DNA from: Vibrio spartinae
Lineage (GTDB): Bacteria; Pseudomonadota; Gammaproteobacteria; Enterobacterales; Vibrionaceae
Assembly: GCF_024347135.1 (NCBI RefSeq)
Contig: NZ_AP024908.1
Span: forward strand, 248,001 to 312,000
Direction of reading: 5' to 3'
DNA length: 64,000 bases
Shown: positions 9,990-18,082 of the stretch, in pieces
Position numbering within the stretch: position 1 is the stretch's first letter
Layout: every line of letters starts with the position of its first letter
Position numbers and translations under genes: made by a program
The notes under the pieces: generated by a model
What the model saw: the letters and a program-made list of their open reading frames with translations, nothing else
The model's database searches: none
Told to the model about the DNA's origin: nothing

Positions 9990-10598
9990 CTAAAAAAACT
10001 GCCAAACGACACTATGCTCAGATCCCATACTCCAAAGGAGTACCACCACTGCCAATAATGCTTCCAGAATCAATACACCGACTCCGAGTGTGGTTCCCGA
10101 GAGAATGAACCCCCGTTTATGGCTGATCCCCAGAAAGTTGGGTGTGCCCTTATACAGCAGATAAGCGGTATAGATAACCCCGCCTACTAAGGCGAGCAGA
10201 CAAAGCCAAAACACCGGATAAATTGCAAAAATACCGGTCAAGAACATCGGTGTAGCGATGTATCCGGCAAAGATAATACAGTCACGCTGTGAGGGTCGAT
10301 TGGGGAGCTTGCGGGCGAGCCAGTAGATCAGGCTACCGACAAGACCGACAGCGAGCAAAATTAAAGCATAAAATGCCACACCGAGAGCAAGTCCATTCAT
10401 CAGAGACACTTTGTAGGTTTCTTCGCCACCAAATGTCCACCCAACTTGCGTTGTACCGATCAATGAAGCGACGACCGGGATCGCTGCCATCCATAATACA
10501 TGATGTAAATAGAGGTGACTGATCGTTTCCTGTTCTGCATTAATCTCACGCCATTCGCGTTCTGGATGGTGTAATAATCCCCATACATGGTTACTCAT
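9990..10598 (-). CDS. Yip1-family inner-membrane protein
   Basis: A 202-aa integral membrane protein with about five hydrophobic segments (near residues 33-52, 72-95, 110-128, 131-150 and 165-190). It has the N-terminal 'VWGLLHHPEREWREI' motif common to proteobacterial Yip1-domain proteins. Their function is not established. It is transcribed divergently from the decarboxylase operon, with 251 bp between the starts. Confidence 0.8.
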   Translation of the reverse strand: MSNHVWGLLHHPEREWREINAEQETISHLYLHHVLWMAAIPVVASLIGTTQVGWTFGGEETYKVSLMNGLALGVAFYALILLAVGLVGSLIYWLARKLPNRPSQRDCIIFAGYIATPMFLTGIFAIYPVFWLCLLALVGGVIYTAYLLYKGTPNFLGISHKRGFILSGTTLGVGVLILEALLAVVVLLWSMGSEHSVVWQFF

Positions 10599-10849
10599 CG
10601 TTAGCCCCTTATTTATTTCTGTTGTCAGAATGACTTTGACAGCTGAATAAAAGTGGTCAAATATTAACCATTATCAATCAGTATAGACTGAACCTTTCAA
10701 GGACACACAATCAGAATCATTTACATTTATCTCCCCGTTTAACCTCTCTGTTTCACCGCGAAATCGTGCGGCTATCTCACTAATCTATCGCTATTTACAT
10801 CGACAGAGATTGAGGTCGTCAGTCGTAATCAGATGAGGTAATAAGCGTA

Positions 10850-12340
10850 ATGCAGCAGAAATTGGCAATTGGGGAAAGCTGTTTGAGTGAGGCGGATAAA
10901 GAGGCGATCCTGTCAGATTATTTTATGGCATTGGATCAGCAAAAGGCCTCTTTTTTGGGGTATCAGACCAACCAACAGGTTGAATTCCCCTCAAGGCTGT
11001 TGCCTTTTCTTACTTTGAATTTGCTTAATCTCGGTGACGGATTCGAAGACGGCAGCTACCGGATCAATGCAAAACAATTTGAACGGGCAGTGCTGGATTA
11101 TTATGCGCAGTTATGTGGCTTTGCCGGCTCGTATACACAGCGTCGGTATTGGGGATATCTGACCGCAATGGGGTCAACTGAAGGGAATCTTTATGCACTC
11201 TGGAATGCGCGGGATTTCTTACGGGGACATCCGGTTGAAGGCTCGGTTGAAGGTTACGCCGAGGCCGCCACGACAGATTATCCGCCCGTGTTGATCTGCT
11301 CGGGGGCGACCCACTATTCGATTTATAAAGCCAGTCAAATGGTTGGTGTCAGCTTATTCCACGATATCGGGCCGGGTTTAGGCGCGTGCCCGATTAATCA
11401 GGGCAACTGGTACCAGCCACTGGCTGTTGATGAAAACGATGCGGTGATCATTGAAGATCTATATGCATTGGTCGAATTTTTCACCGCTGCGCAGTATCCG
11501 GTGATTGTGGTGCTGAATCATGGCACAACGTTCAGCGGTGGCAGCGATGCGATTTATACGATTCTGACGCGCCTGAAGCCACTACTGGGGAACAACACCC
11601 CACAACAACGGCGTTACTGGATCCATGTTGACGGGGCACTGGCAGTCAATTTCTCACCTTATTTACATGTCGGATCCACACCATTTGCCATCACGGATGA
11701 ACCCGATGAATTTCGTCATCCGGATGTGATGTCTTTATGTACCAGTCCTTATAAGTGGCTGGGCATGCCGTGGGCTTGCGGTATTTATCTCATGCAAGAA
11801 CGCTATAAAGTCGGGTCATCTGCCCGGCCGGTTTATATCGGCAGCCGGGATTCAACGGTGTCCGGCTCCCGGCAAGGGATATTCTCCGTCTATCTATGGG
11901 ATCTCCTCGTCACACTTGGCAAGGCGGGTTTGCAACAGTTGGCCGATGCCAATGAACATCTGGCCAATGATACCCAGCACCGCCTTGAGCAGTTGTTTCA
12001 GCAGTTAGACCCAAGCGGCAAACAGTTACGTGTGATGCCGCGGCCGCATCACAGTAATATTGTCCGCTTTACTGCGCCGAATCCTGCGGTGATCGATACA
12101 TTCTCTCTGGCGCAGAATGATGTGGTGAGCGATGGGCAATTACAGCGGATGTGTCACGTGGTCATCTTAAGCCATGTGACCCCAGCCGCGATTGAGCGAC
12201 TACTGGATGCCCTCGCACATCCCAACGCATTTTCACGACCATCCCGACCCAAAAATCCACTGACCGATCTGCGGTCAATGCGCCATCTCTACGGGGCATT
12301 ATCTGATGATGCCGCATCGCAAGCGGAGCGTTTTATATGA
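10850..12340 (+). CDS. PLP-dependent group II amino-acid decarboxylase
   Basis: A 496-aa cytoplasmic enzyme predicted to decarboxylate an amino acid to a primary amine. Family landmarks are in order: GSTEGNLYALWNARDF (~113-128), the cofactor-stacking region THYSIYKAS (~157), HVDGALAV with the PLP-pyridine Asp (~260), and SPYKWLGMPWACG with the Schiff-base Lys (~301). The spacing and SPYKWLG block recall bacterial histidine decarboxylases, but the protein is longer and the substrate (His, Glu, aromatic or other) cannot be assigned. Its TGA overlaps the ATG of the ion-channel gene (ATGA), so it heads a coupled four-gene operon. GAGG lies 12 bp before the ATG. Confidence 0.9.
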   Translation: MQQKLAIGESCLSEADKEAILSDYFMALDQQKASFLGYQTNQQVEFPSRLLPFLTLNLLNLGDGFEDGSYRINAKQFERAVLDYYAQLCGFAGSYTQRRYWGYLTAMGSTEGNLYALWNARDFLRGHPVEGSVEGYAEAATTDYPPVLICSGATHYSIYKASQMVGVSLFHDIGPGLGACPINQGNWYQPLAVDENDAVIIEDLYALVEFFTAAQYPVIVVLNHGTTFSGGSDAIYTILTRLKPLLGNNTPQQRRYWIHVDGALAVNFSPYLHVGSTPFAITDEPDEFRHPDVMSLCTSPYKWLGMPWACGIYLMQERYKVGSSARPVYIGSRDSTVSGSRQGIFSVYLWDLLVTLGKAGLQQLADANEHLANDTQHRLEQLFQQLDPSGKQLRVMPRPHHSNIVRFTAPNPAVIDTFSLAQNDVVSDGQLQRMCHVVILSHVTPAAIERLLDALAHPNAFSRPSRPKNPLTDLRSMRHLYGALSDDAASQAERFI

Positions 12341-13341
12341 TCAAAAAAGAGATACTCTCGGCAATCGCCAGCTTGGTCTGGTTCTGTTCTCCAGCGCTAT
12401 ATGCTCAATATGTGGTGGACACGTCAGTCTCGATTAACAAAATCTATGGGGTGAATACGGTCGATCAGACCTATAAAGTTGACGGTTATCTGGTGACATC
12501 CTGGGATGAACCCGATCCGACTTATCGACCCGCCAGTGGCGAGCGGGTTTATGAGAATCATCACGCCGATCAATTGATGAATGACGGGCTCTGGGTTCCG
12601 GCATTTGAGTTTATCAATATCATCGGCCAGCGTCAGACCGCTAACCGACGGGTTGTGATCTCCGCCGATGGGCGAGTGACGTACAATGAGCGCTTTCAGG
12701 GACTGTTCACGACCACGATGGACTTTCGGCAATTTCCCTTTGATTATCAGACGTTTGTGCTGATGATGGAACCATTTTCTTATGAGCAGAAACAACTCGT
12801 ATTTGGCACCGCCCGGATTAATATTGAGGCCTTAGAAAATCAAGCGCTCAGCGAATGGCAAATGCAAGGAAAGCCTCAAGCACGCGTGAGTCGCTCGGAT
12901 TATGCACACTTACAAAGCGGTATTTTGAGTCACTTCTCGCGTTTAACGATCAGCATTCAGGCATTACGTAAACCTGATTATTATCTCTGGCGTTTTATTT
13001 TGCCGCTGTCTTTGATTTTAGTGGCGTCATGGGCCGTCTTTTGGATTGAAGGCTTTTCTGAACGTCTGATGACCTCTTTCACCATGATGCTCACCGTGGT
13101 TGCTTACACATTTTATACCAGTAGTTTGTTGCCGAGGCTGCCATATACAACCTTGATCGAGCGGATGGTGATTATGGGGTATGTCAGTATATTTGCGGCA
13201 ATTATCGTGATTGTCTTCGTCAAAATCCGGGATGAGAAAGGACGGCCGGTCGAATATGTGATACCGCGTTGCCGGGTCATTTTCCCCGCCTTATTTCTGA
13301 TCGCAATGAGTGTACTCATCGGGGTGAATGGTGGCTTATGA
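12337..13341 (+). CDS. ELIC-like pentameric ligand-gated ion channel
   Basis: A 334-aa member of the Cys-loop receptor superfamily and, by recall of the ELIC sequence, a close relative of the Erwinia/Dickeya channel. The signal peptide ends ALYA. The extracellular beta-sandwich contains INKIYGVNT, QTYKVDGYLV, GLWVPAFEFINIIG and FPFDYQTFVL. Residues matching the ELIC amine site are kept: Glu-Pro-Phe (~145-147, ELIC Glu131/Phe133), Tyr in SDYAHL (~188, ELIC Tyr175) and Phe in HFSRL (~200, ELIC Phe188). Four TM helices follow (M1 ~216-238, M2 SFTMMLTVVAYTFYTSSLLP, M3 ~272-296, M4 ~312-332). The eukaryotic Cys-loop disulfide is absent, as in other bacterial members. ELIC is a cation channel opened by primary amines, which fits the coupled decarboxylase gene. 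Confidence 0.96.
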   Translation: MIKKEILSAIASLVWFCSPALYAQYVVDTSVSINKIYGVNTVDQTYKVDGYLVTSWDEPDPTYRPASGERVYENHHADQLMNDGLWVPAFEFINIIGQRQTANRRVVISADGRVTYNERFQGLFTTTMDFRQFPFDYQTFVLMMEPFSYEQKQLVFGTARINIEALENQALSEWQMQGKPQARVSRSDYAHLQSGILSHFSRLTISIQALRKPDYYLWRFILPLSLILVASWAVFWIEGFSERLMTSFTMMLTVVAYTFYTSSLLPRLPYTTLIERMVIMGYVSIFAAIIVIVFVKIRDEKGRPVEYVIPRCRVIFPALFLIAMSVLIGVNGGL

Positions 13342-14831
13342 AATTATTACAATCAACTCGGACATGGTTTGATGCAACCCTTGCGGCGACTGTTTTCGTT
13401 GGGTTATTAGGCATCACCACTTATTTGTTATATGCCAAATCCGTCGGCGCACTCGAAGAGCAGATTAAAGCCGGGCTGATGTCAACGGTCAGCGCATCGG
13501 CAACCACCTTAGATGGCGATATCCATCGCCATTTTCAGGCAGACACATCACCGGATGAGCCGGAATATCATGCCATGGCAATGCATATGGAGCGTATTCG
13601 GCAGGCTGCAACAGGGGTACGGTATATCTACACCTGTATTCTCAAACCTCAAGGGGTTTATTTTGTCGTGAACCCCAGCCCACAGAATGACGGTGACGGA
13701 GACGGAATACCGGATCCACCACCTGCGTTAATGACCCTTTATGATGATGCCCCTCAGGAATTAATAGCGGCACTGACGCATCAGGAAGTCAGTGTTTCAA
13801 GTATGCCTTATCGGGATCAATGGGGCACATTTATCAGTGCTTATGCGCCGTTTTATGATGCGCAGGGAGAGTTTGTCGGGGTGTTGGCGATGGACTTAGA
13901 GTTAAGCGGTTTTTATAAGCGGCTGAGTCAGATTCAACGCGTGTTCGGCAAAGCGAAGATCATCATTTTGTTTATCGGACTGGTTACTGGTCTGGTGGTT
14001 TGGTGGATTCGACGTGCCTATGTGAATAATCTTCATGTACTGGAAGCGACAGAGAAGCAAGCCGCCCAGACCTTGGCTCACATGCGTTATCGGCGGGATG
14101 TACTGCTGGAAATCGTGCGATATTACTTTCATCAGTTACCGGAACCGTACCGTGATCAATTGACTGACAGTGATCAGCCGACAGACAGAGAGCAACCGAC
14201 AGACAGAGCGCAACAAAGTAGCAGCATCAGCGACGGTTCTCCTGAGCAACATCCTTTCGAACCAACGGATACGCCCCATCTGACCGAGACTTTCAATCAG
14301 GTCAACCCCGAGGAAAACCACCAGCAAGCGATTTATCACTATGCCCGGAGTTTTGGTGATATGACGACCGTGGTGGAGTCATTTTACTTGGCAGATTGGT
14401 TCGACAAGCTCAATACAAACATACAACAGGGCGGGTATGCTTCACATCAATGGTTGGGTGAGATGCAGCATCCCGTAGAGGGAGACTGCCAAGTCCTGTT
14501 GGATACTTTCTGTGAGTTTTACCATCGTCTCAGTCAGCTGTTGCGGCAATCGGTGAGTGCACAGACTCAGATCGCGCAAGAAAGTCTCGCGCATTGGCAA
14601 TTGGTGACGGAAATTTCAATCGAGGATGAGGTGCAATGGACACGATGTCGGCGGCTGTTCAAAATTTCAGCCGCACATGATATGACGCATCGGTTAGCTG
14701 CTTTATCTGCAACAGAGCTCCATCTTTTAAAAGTCATTTATCTGCTGCAACAGTTGGGGAGTGAATTGACACTGACGGATGATGGTGTACTGCGGATCAC
14801 TTGGCAAGTCAGTAAGGAGCAAAGCGAATGA
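13338..14831 (+). CDS. Cache-domain membrane sensor with degenerate kinase-like C-terminus
   Basis: Start ATG 13338 overlaps the channel stop (ATGA), giving 497 aa; the frame is open further upstream but inside the channel gene. Topology: TM ~10-34, periplasmic Cache-like domain ~35-205, TM ~207-224, cytoplasmic tail. The sensor part has YIYTCILKPQG, an Asp-rich metal-type loop (NDGDGDGIPDPP, ~117-128) and the Cache ending YAPFYDAQGEFVGVLAMDL. The tail has a helical region near MRYRRDVLLEIVRYYFHQLP, an in-frame 18-bp repeat (PTDREQPTDRAQ), and a last ~60 residues reminiscent of a GHKL fold without N- or G-box residues. I see no GGDEF, EAL, HAMP, methyl-accepting or receiver domain. It probably senses a small molecule; the output is unknown. 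Confidence 0.75.
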   Translation: MKLLQSTRTWFDATLAATVFVGLLGITTYLLYAKSVGALEEQIKAGLMSTVSASATTLDGDIHRHFQADTSPDEPEYHAMAMHMERIRQAATGVRYIYTCILKPQGVYFVVNPSPQNDGDGDGIPDPPPALMTLYDDAPQELIAALTHQEVSVSSMPYRDQWGTFISAYAPFYDAQGEFVGVLAMDLELSGFYKRLSQIQRVFGKAKIIILFIGLVTGLVVWWIRRAYVNNLHVLEATEKQAAQTLAHMRYRRDVLLEIVRYYFHQLPEPYRDQLTDSDQPTDREQPTDRAQQSSSISDGSPEQHPFEPTDTPHLTETFNQVNPEENHQQAIYHYARSFGDMTTVVESFYLADWFDKLNTNIQQGGYASHQWLGEMQHPVEGDCQVLLDTFCEFYHRLSQLLRQSVSAQTQIAQESLAHWQLVTEISIEDEVQWTRCRRLFKISAAHDMTHRLAALSATELHLLKVIYLLQQLGSELTLTDDGVLRITWQVSKEQSE

Positions 14832-15973
14832 AAAATTATGCACCGATGTTACTCATCATGGCAACGCTGTTGGTTCAGCTCTCCTCCGGAATTAACTACG
14901 TCACGATACCCGTCGTGATGGATGAACAGGGTATTGGTAATACGTCTATCGGGATCGCGATGGCTTTTGAGATTATTGGTGTCCTACTGTTTTACCGACC
15001 GTTGAGTCAGTATCTGAGCCGCTTTGGTATCTTGATTTCGTTGTTGATATTAACGTTATTCAGATCCCTGAGTCTGTTACTGATGGCTCATGCAGGACAC
15101 TACGGATTATGGCTGGTCAGTATTTTTAGCTATGGTTTGTCCACGGGAATGCTACTGGTTTTACTGCAGACTTGGCTGAATATTAGTGTTCAAGGGAAAG
15201 CGAAAGGTTTAATGATGGGGTTGTACTCCTCAGCGCTCTCTTGTGGCATCGCCTTAGGGCCGATCATCGTACAACTGATCCATCTTACGATCGATTGGCG
15301 GTTTGAGACCGGCGCGTTGATAACCTTATTGCCGTTACTCTTGTGTCTCGGTCTGAAAGCAAAGGGACAGGCAATGCATCGCTTGGGGGTTGTCCGGTTC
15401 AGTTTTGCTTTTCGGCACGCCAAAATCATCCTGGTGGCGGCGTTTGTCGGGGGAATCAGCTTTTTTGGTCTACCGGGATTTTTGACCTTGTACGGACTCC
15501 ATAATGGATTATCTGAACCACAGGCTCAGCTATTACTCACTATGTTTATGACCGGCAGTGTCAGCCTTGGTATTCTCATGAGCGCTTTTGCCTCGATTCT
15601 GAACCGCCGTACGGTAGTGTTGTGCTGTATTTTCGGATCTGTGGTTTGTGCCGTGTTTCTGTCCATGGCGGTCTATGCGAAGTATTGGGTTGCGTTGGCG
15701 CTACTGTTTGTCTGGGGAGGCTGTATGGGGGGAATCTACGGGATTGGTCTGACGGTGATGGGAGAACGTTTCTGCCAACAGGATCAAATGTCGGCCAATA
15801 TGAGTTACACCCTGATGGATTCTTTTGGTGGCATTATCGGTTTACTGCTGATAGGTGCGATGCTCGATATATTCGGTTCTGAAGGGATGACCACTGTATT
15901 GATTGTATTTGGTTGCCTGCTGCTGGTGTTTGCGGTGTACGAGATGTTGGCTCCGAGACGAACATACGAGTAA
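14828..15973 (+). CDS. Major facilitator superfamily transporter
   Basis: A 381-aa inner-membrane protein with about 12 predicted helices. N-half landmarks include INYVTIPVVMDEQGIGNTSIG and, after TM5, KGLMMGLYSSALSCGIALGP. It is the last gene of the operon, with ATG 14828 overlapping the sensor stop (ATGA). MFS carriers are proton-driven exporters or importers. In this context it could export the decarboxylation product or exchange it for the precursor, but this is inference. At 381 aa it is at the short end for 12-TM MFS proteins. Confidence 0.88.
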   Translation: MKNYAPMLLIMATLLVQLSSGINYVTIPVVMDEQGIGNTSIGIAMAFEIIGVLLFYRPLSQYLSRFGILISLLILTLFRSLSLLLMAHAGHYGLWLVSIFSYGLSTGMLLVLLQTWLNISVQGKAKGLMMGLYSSALSCGIALGPIIVQLIHLTIDWRFETGALITLLPLLLCLGLKAKGQAMHRLGVVRFSFAFRHAKIILVAAFVGGISFFGLPGFLTLYGLHNGLSEPQAQLLLTMFMTGSVSLGILMSAFASILNRRTVVLCCIFGSVVCAVFLSMAVYAKYWVALALLFVWGGCMGGIYGIGLTVMGERFCQQDQMSANMSYTLMDSFGGIIGLLLIGAMLDIFGSEGMTTVLIVFGCLLLVFAVYEMLAPRRTYE

Positions 15974-16035
15974 GACGGATTTCGATACAAATATTGGCGG
16001 AGATTGTCTTGATTATGCGTTATGGGCACCACGGA

Positions 16036-16168
16036 TTGCAAAATGAGAATAAATTTTCATTTTGAGAAATTATTATGAGTCAATATGCTATAAATTGATT
16101 TCTTAATAAAAAATAATCAATTTAAACAGGTAGTTAAACTATATTGAAAAGTTGGCATGTATAGTGCA
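16036..16168 (+). promoter_or_regulatory. LuxO-type enhancer site and sigma-54 promoter of qrr copy A
   Basis: TTGCA starts a near-perfect inverted repeat (CAAAATGAGAAT at 16039-16050, AA, ATTTTCATTTTG at 16053-16064) like the TTGCA(W)3TGCAA LuxO site. At 16153-16168 TGGCATG-TATA-GTGCA fits a -24/-12 promoter; twelve bases after the -12 C lies the Qrr 5' end at 16179. Known Vibrio qrr genes are activated by phosphorylated LuxO with sigma-54. Confidence 0.85.
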
Positions 16169-16178
16169 CTAATAAGAG

Positions 16179-16280
16179 TGACCCTTTAAAGCCGAAGGGT
16201 CACCTAGCCAACTGACGTTGTTAGTGAACCTAATTTGTTCATATTGATAGCCAATCACGATTTTTGTGATTGGCTTTTTT
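16179..16280 (+). ncRNA. qrr: Qrr quorum-regulatory small RNA, copy A
   Basis: A 102-nt Hfq-type sRNA. It starts TGACCC..., with a first hairpin GACCCTTTAAAGCCGAAGGGTC. The invariant Qrr target-pairing block follows (CTAGCCAACTGACGTTGTTA, 16203-16222, then GTGAA). A terminator stem GCCAATCAC/GTGATTGGC and a T-run end at 16280. In vibrios Qrr RNAs repress the luxR/hapR-type regulator and activate aphA at low cell density. It differs from copies B and C in stem-loop 1 and in the terminator loop. Which numbered qrr it corresponds to cannot be told. Confidence 0.95.
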
Positions 16281-16337
16281 TATTGGAGAGACCGTCTATG
16301 GGATTGCTTATCCTCAGTGTCAACATCCGCTGATAAG

Positions 16338-17294
16338 TTATGGGTGTTGTGATGTAGCCTTTGATTCTGTTGAAGTGGGTTGCGGACGAGAGATAAATTC
16401 AATTGGTGTGTGTAATTGGCCTTGAACCGTTTTTCCCTGAAGTGCTTTATGCATGAGCCAGACGCTTTGGTAGCCCATTTTAAACGGGAGTTGAATGACA
16501 TAGCCGTACAGTTCTCCCTTCTTGAGGCTTTCAATCATGATTTCTTGCTCATCAAAGCCGATATGAACGACATCGGATGGACTCCGATGGTCTTCTCGGG
16601 CAATTAACACACCAATCGTCGTGGTATCATTCGGGGTGAAAATGCCATCGATTTGATCAAATTGATCGAGGATTTCTCCTGATCTTGAACGCGAATCACC
16701 GACTTGAGTGCCCAAATAAGCATCGGCAATAATGGTCAATCCTATCTTTTGAGCCTCATCGGCAAAGCCACGTTCTCTCGCATCTGTCGATGCCACGCCT
16801 TTCTTGAGTCGAAAGAGGATAACATTTCCCTGATATCCTAATGCTTTCCCCATTTTTTGAGCGGCCAGTTGCCCCGCAGCATAGTTATCCGTGGTCACAG
16901 AAGCAAGCCGATCACCACCGGTATCCCGATCAATATAAATCGTCGGAACACCCTCGGTATTTAAGCGAGTGATATCCTGATTACGACTGACATCTGACGG
17001 AGCGATAATGAGACCACGGCAGTGAAACAGCCTCATTGTATTATCTAAGACGAATTTTTGCCCGGCAGAATCGGAATCTTCAACGGTTCCTCTGGCGTAG
17101 ATCTGCAATCCCAATTCTTTGCCTGCTTGCGTTGCGCCTTCAATAACTTTTGACCAAAATGGCCGACTGGTACTGCCGGATGTGATCACCGTGACACAAT
17201 TTTGCCTCTCTTCCGAGGCGGATTGTGCGCTCAGAGGGATGGCTAGTGTGAGGATAAAACCAGTGATAAAAGCGGATACGATCCTGAAATTCAT
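16338..17294 (-). CDS. Orphan RbsB-like periplasmic sugar-binding protein
   Basis: A 318-aa type I periplasmic binding protein (Peripla_BP_4 family) with a signal peptide ending AQSA. Landmarks: GSTSRPFWSKVIEGATQAGK, GLIIAPSD, PTIYIDRDTGG, ASVTTDNYAAGQLAAQ, DGIFTPNDTTTIGVL, VHIGFDEQ, LYGYVIQLPFKMGYQSV. No permease or ATPase gene is nearby, so it more likely feeds a receptor (as LuxP feeds LuxQ, or RbsB feeds Trg) than an importer. It sits between qrr copies A and B, with a chemoreceptor gene beyond. Whether the ligand is ribose, AI-2 or something else cannot be read. GAGAGA lies 7 bp before the ATG, directly after a (CGA)6 run. Confidence 0.85.
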   Translation of the reverse strand: MNFRIVSAFITGFILTLAIPLSAQSASEERQNCVTVITSGSTSRPFWSKVIEGATQAGKELGLQIYARGTVEDSDSAGQKFVLDNTMRLFHCRGLIIAPSDVSRNQDITRLNTEGVPTIYIDRDTGGDRLASVTTDNYAAGQLAAQKMGKALGYQGNVILFRLKKGVASTDARERGFADEAQKIGLTIIADAYLGTQVGDSRSRSGEILDQFDQIDGIFTPNDTTTIGVLIAREDHRSPSDVVHIGFDEQEIMIESLKKGELYGYVIQLPFKMGYQSVWLMHKALQGKTVQGQLHTPIEFISRPQPTSTESKATSQHP

Positions 17295-17305
17295 TATTTT
17301 TCTCT

Positions 17306-17323
17306 CGTCGTCGTCGTCGTCGT
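17306..17323 (-). repeat. (CGA)6 trinucleotide run in the 5' leader of the binding-protein gene
   Basis: Six perfect CGT (plus strand) / CGA (minus strand) units end about 12 bp before the start codon, next to the Shine-Dalgarno-like GAGAGA. They also lie in an overlapping upstream frame starting at ATG 17328 that would read Met-Ser-(Arg)6, running out of frame into the binding-protein gene. Confidence 0.9.
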
Positions 17324-17444
17324 GACATTATCTCGATTATTATAAGTCTGATTTCATAGTTATGAGAAAATAAGTTCAAACTTGTTGTCGATGTCACGTA
17401 GCGAACCTCGTCCGGTTTTTCTGGCTCGCCCCGAATGTATATGT

Positions 17445-17577
17445 TTGCAAAATGAGAATTAATTTTTATTTTGCATTCTGCTTATGTCTGTGTATGCAAT
17501 AAAATCTAAAGACATTGAAATAAAAATAAGTAAAATCAATTACTTAACTTATTTTAAAACTTGGCACGCATTGTGCT
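17445..17577 (+). promoter_or_regulatory. LuxO-type enhancer site and sigma-54 promoter of qrr copy B
   Basis: A long inverted repeat begins TTGCAAAATGAGAATT (17445) and ends AATTTTTATTTTGCAT (17476). A further TATGCAATAA half-site lies at about 17493. The -24/-12 promoter is TGGCACG-CATT-GTGCT (17562-17577), with the predicted start at T17588. Confidence 0.88.
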
Positions 17578-17587
17578 TTATATACAT

Positions 17588-17688
17588 TGACCCTTATTAA
17601 GCCGAGGGTCACCTAGCCAACTGACGTTGTTAGTGAACCTAATTTGTTCATATTGATAGCCAATCACGACCTTGTGATTGGCTTTTTT
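17588..17688 (+). ncRNA. qrr: Qrr quorum-regulatory small RNA, copy B
   Basis: A 101-nt sRNA with first hairpin GACCCTTATTAAGCCGAGGGTC, the conserved CTAGCCAACTGACGTTGTTA block and terminator stem GCCAATCAC-GACCTT-GTGATTGGC plus T-run. Through the transcript it is identical to copy C apart from T-run length, and the next ~25 bp (ATGCCTGTCGATTTATCTGC) are also shared with copy C, which indicates a recent duplication. Confidence 0.96.
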
Positions 17689-17700
17689 ATGCCTGTCGAT

Positions 17701-17962
17701 TTATCTGCCCTGTGCGACGCTCCTGACTGCCTTGGTCATAATAAACTTCCCATTTCTTTCAGGAATCCCGTGATAATTTTTATATCGGTACGGTGATGGT
17801 ATCTCTGGGTTCCTTGAGCGCTCATCCGGCTTACTGCTGGTTGAAAAAAGCCAGTAGTGATAGTCCCCCAAAGTATCCATATCGACGCTAATGGGGATAT
17901 TGAAAGGTCGCTCATTGGCAATTGTATTGAAACATAAAGTAGTGGCTTTAGTCTCTGAGTGA
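17701..17962 (-). CDS. Hypothetical ORF, possibly a gene fragment
   Basis: An open frame of about 87 codons, not recognised, with fairly protein-like composition (ANERPFNIPISVDMDTLGDY, then SPYRYKNYHGIPERNGKF). It begins right after a 14-bp triple repeat at 17963-18004. Because 14 is not a multiple of three, the repeat offers similar MPGYF starts in two frames and could shift the frame. No good ribosome-binding site is seen. It may be the 3' remnant of a gene or not coding at all. Confidence 0.25.
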
Positions 17963-18004
17963 AAGTATCCGGGCAAAAGTATCCGGGCAAAAGTATCCGG
18001 GCAA
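17963..18004. repeat. Perfect 14-bp tandem triplication
   Basis: AAGTATCCGGGCAA is present three times without mismatch. It lies between qrr copy B and the 3' end of the chemoreceptor gene. Confidence 0.95.
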
Positions 18005-18082
18005 AGTTTTTCCAGCTTGTCAGGCTGTTGATATCGGTGATATCGCCTTACGTCGCTGGAAGAATCATCACATCCGTTTCAA

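Noticed and set aside
13269..13337. Upstream start for the Cache sensor
   Set aside because: Would place 23 codons inside the channel gene; ATG 13338 with ATGA coupling and a TM helix near the N-terminus is more natural.
16338..17294. LuxP (AI-2 receptor)
   Set aside because: Same fold and a suggestive place between qrr genes, but it is shorter than LuxP and no luxQ is adjacent; motifs fit generic RbsB-like proteins better.
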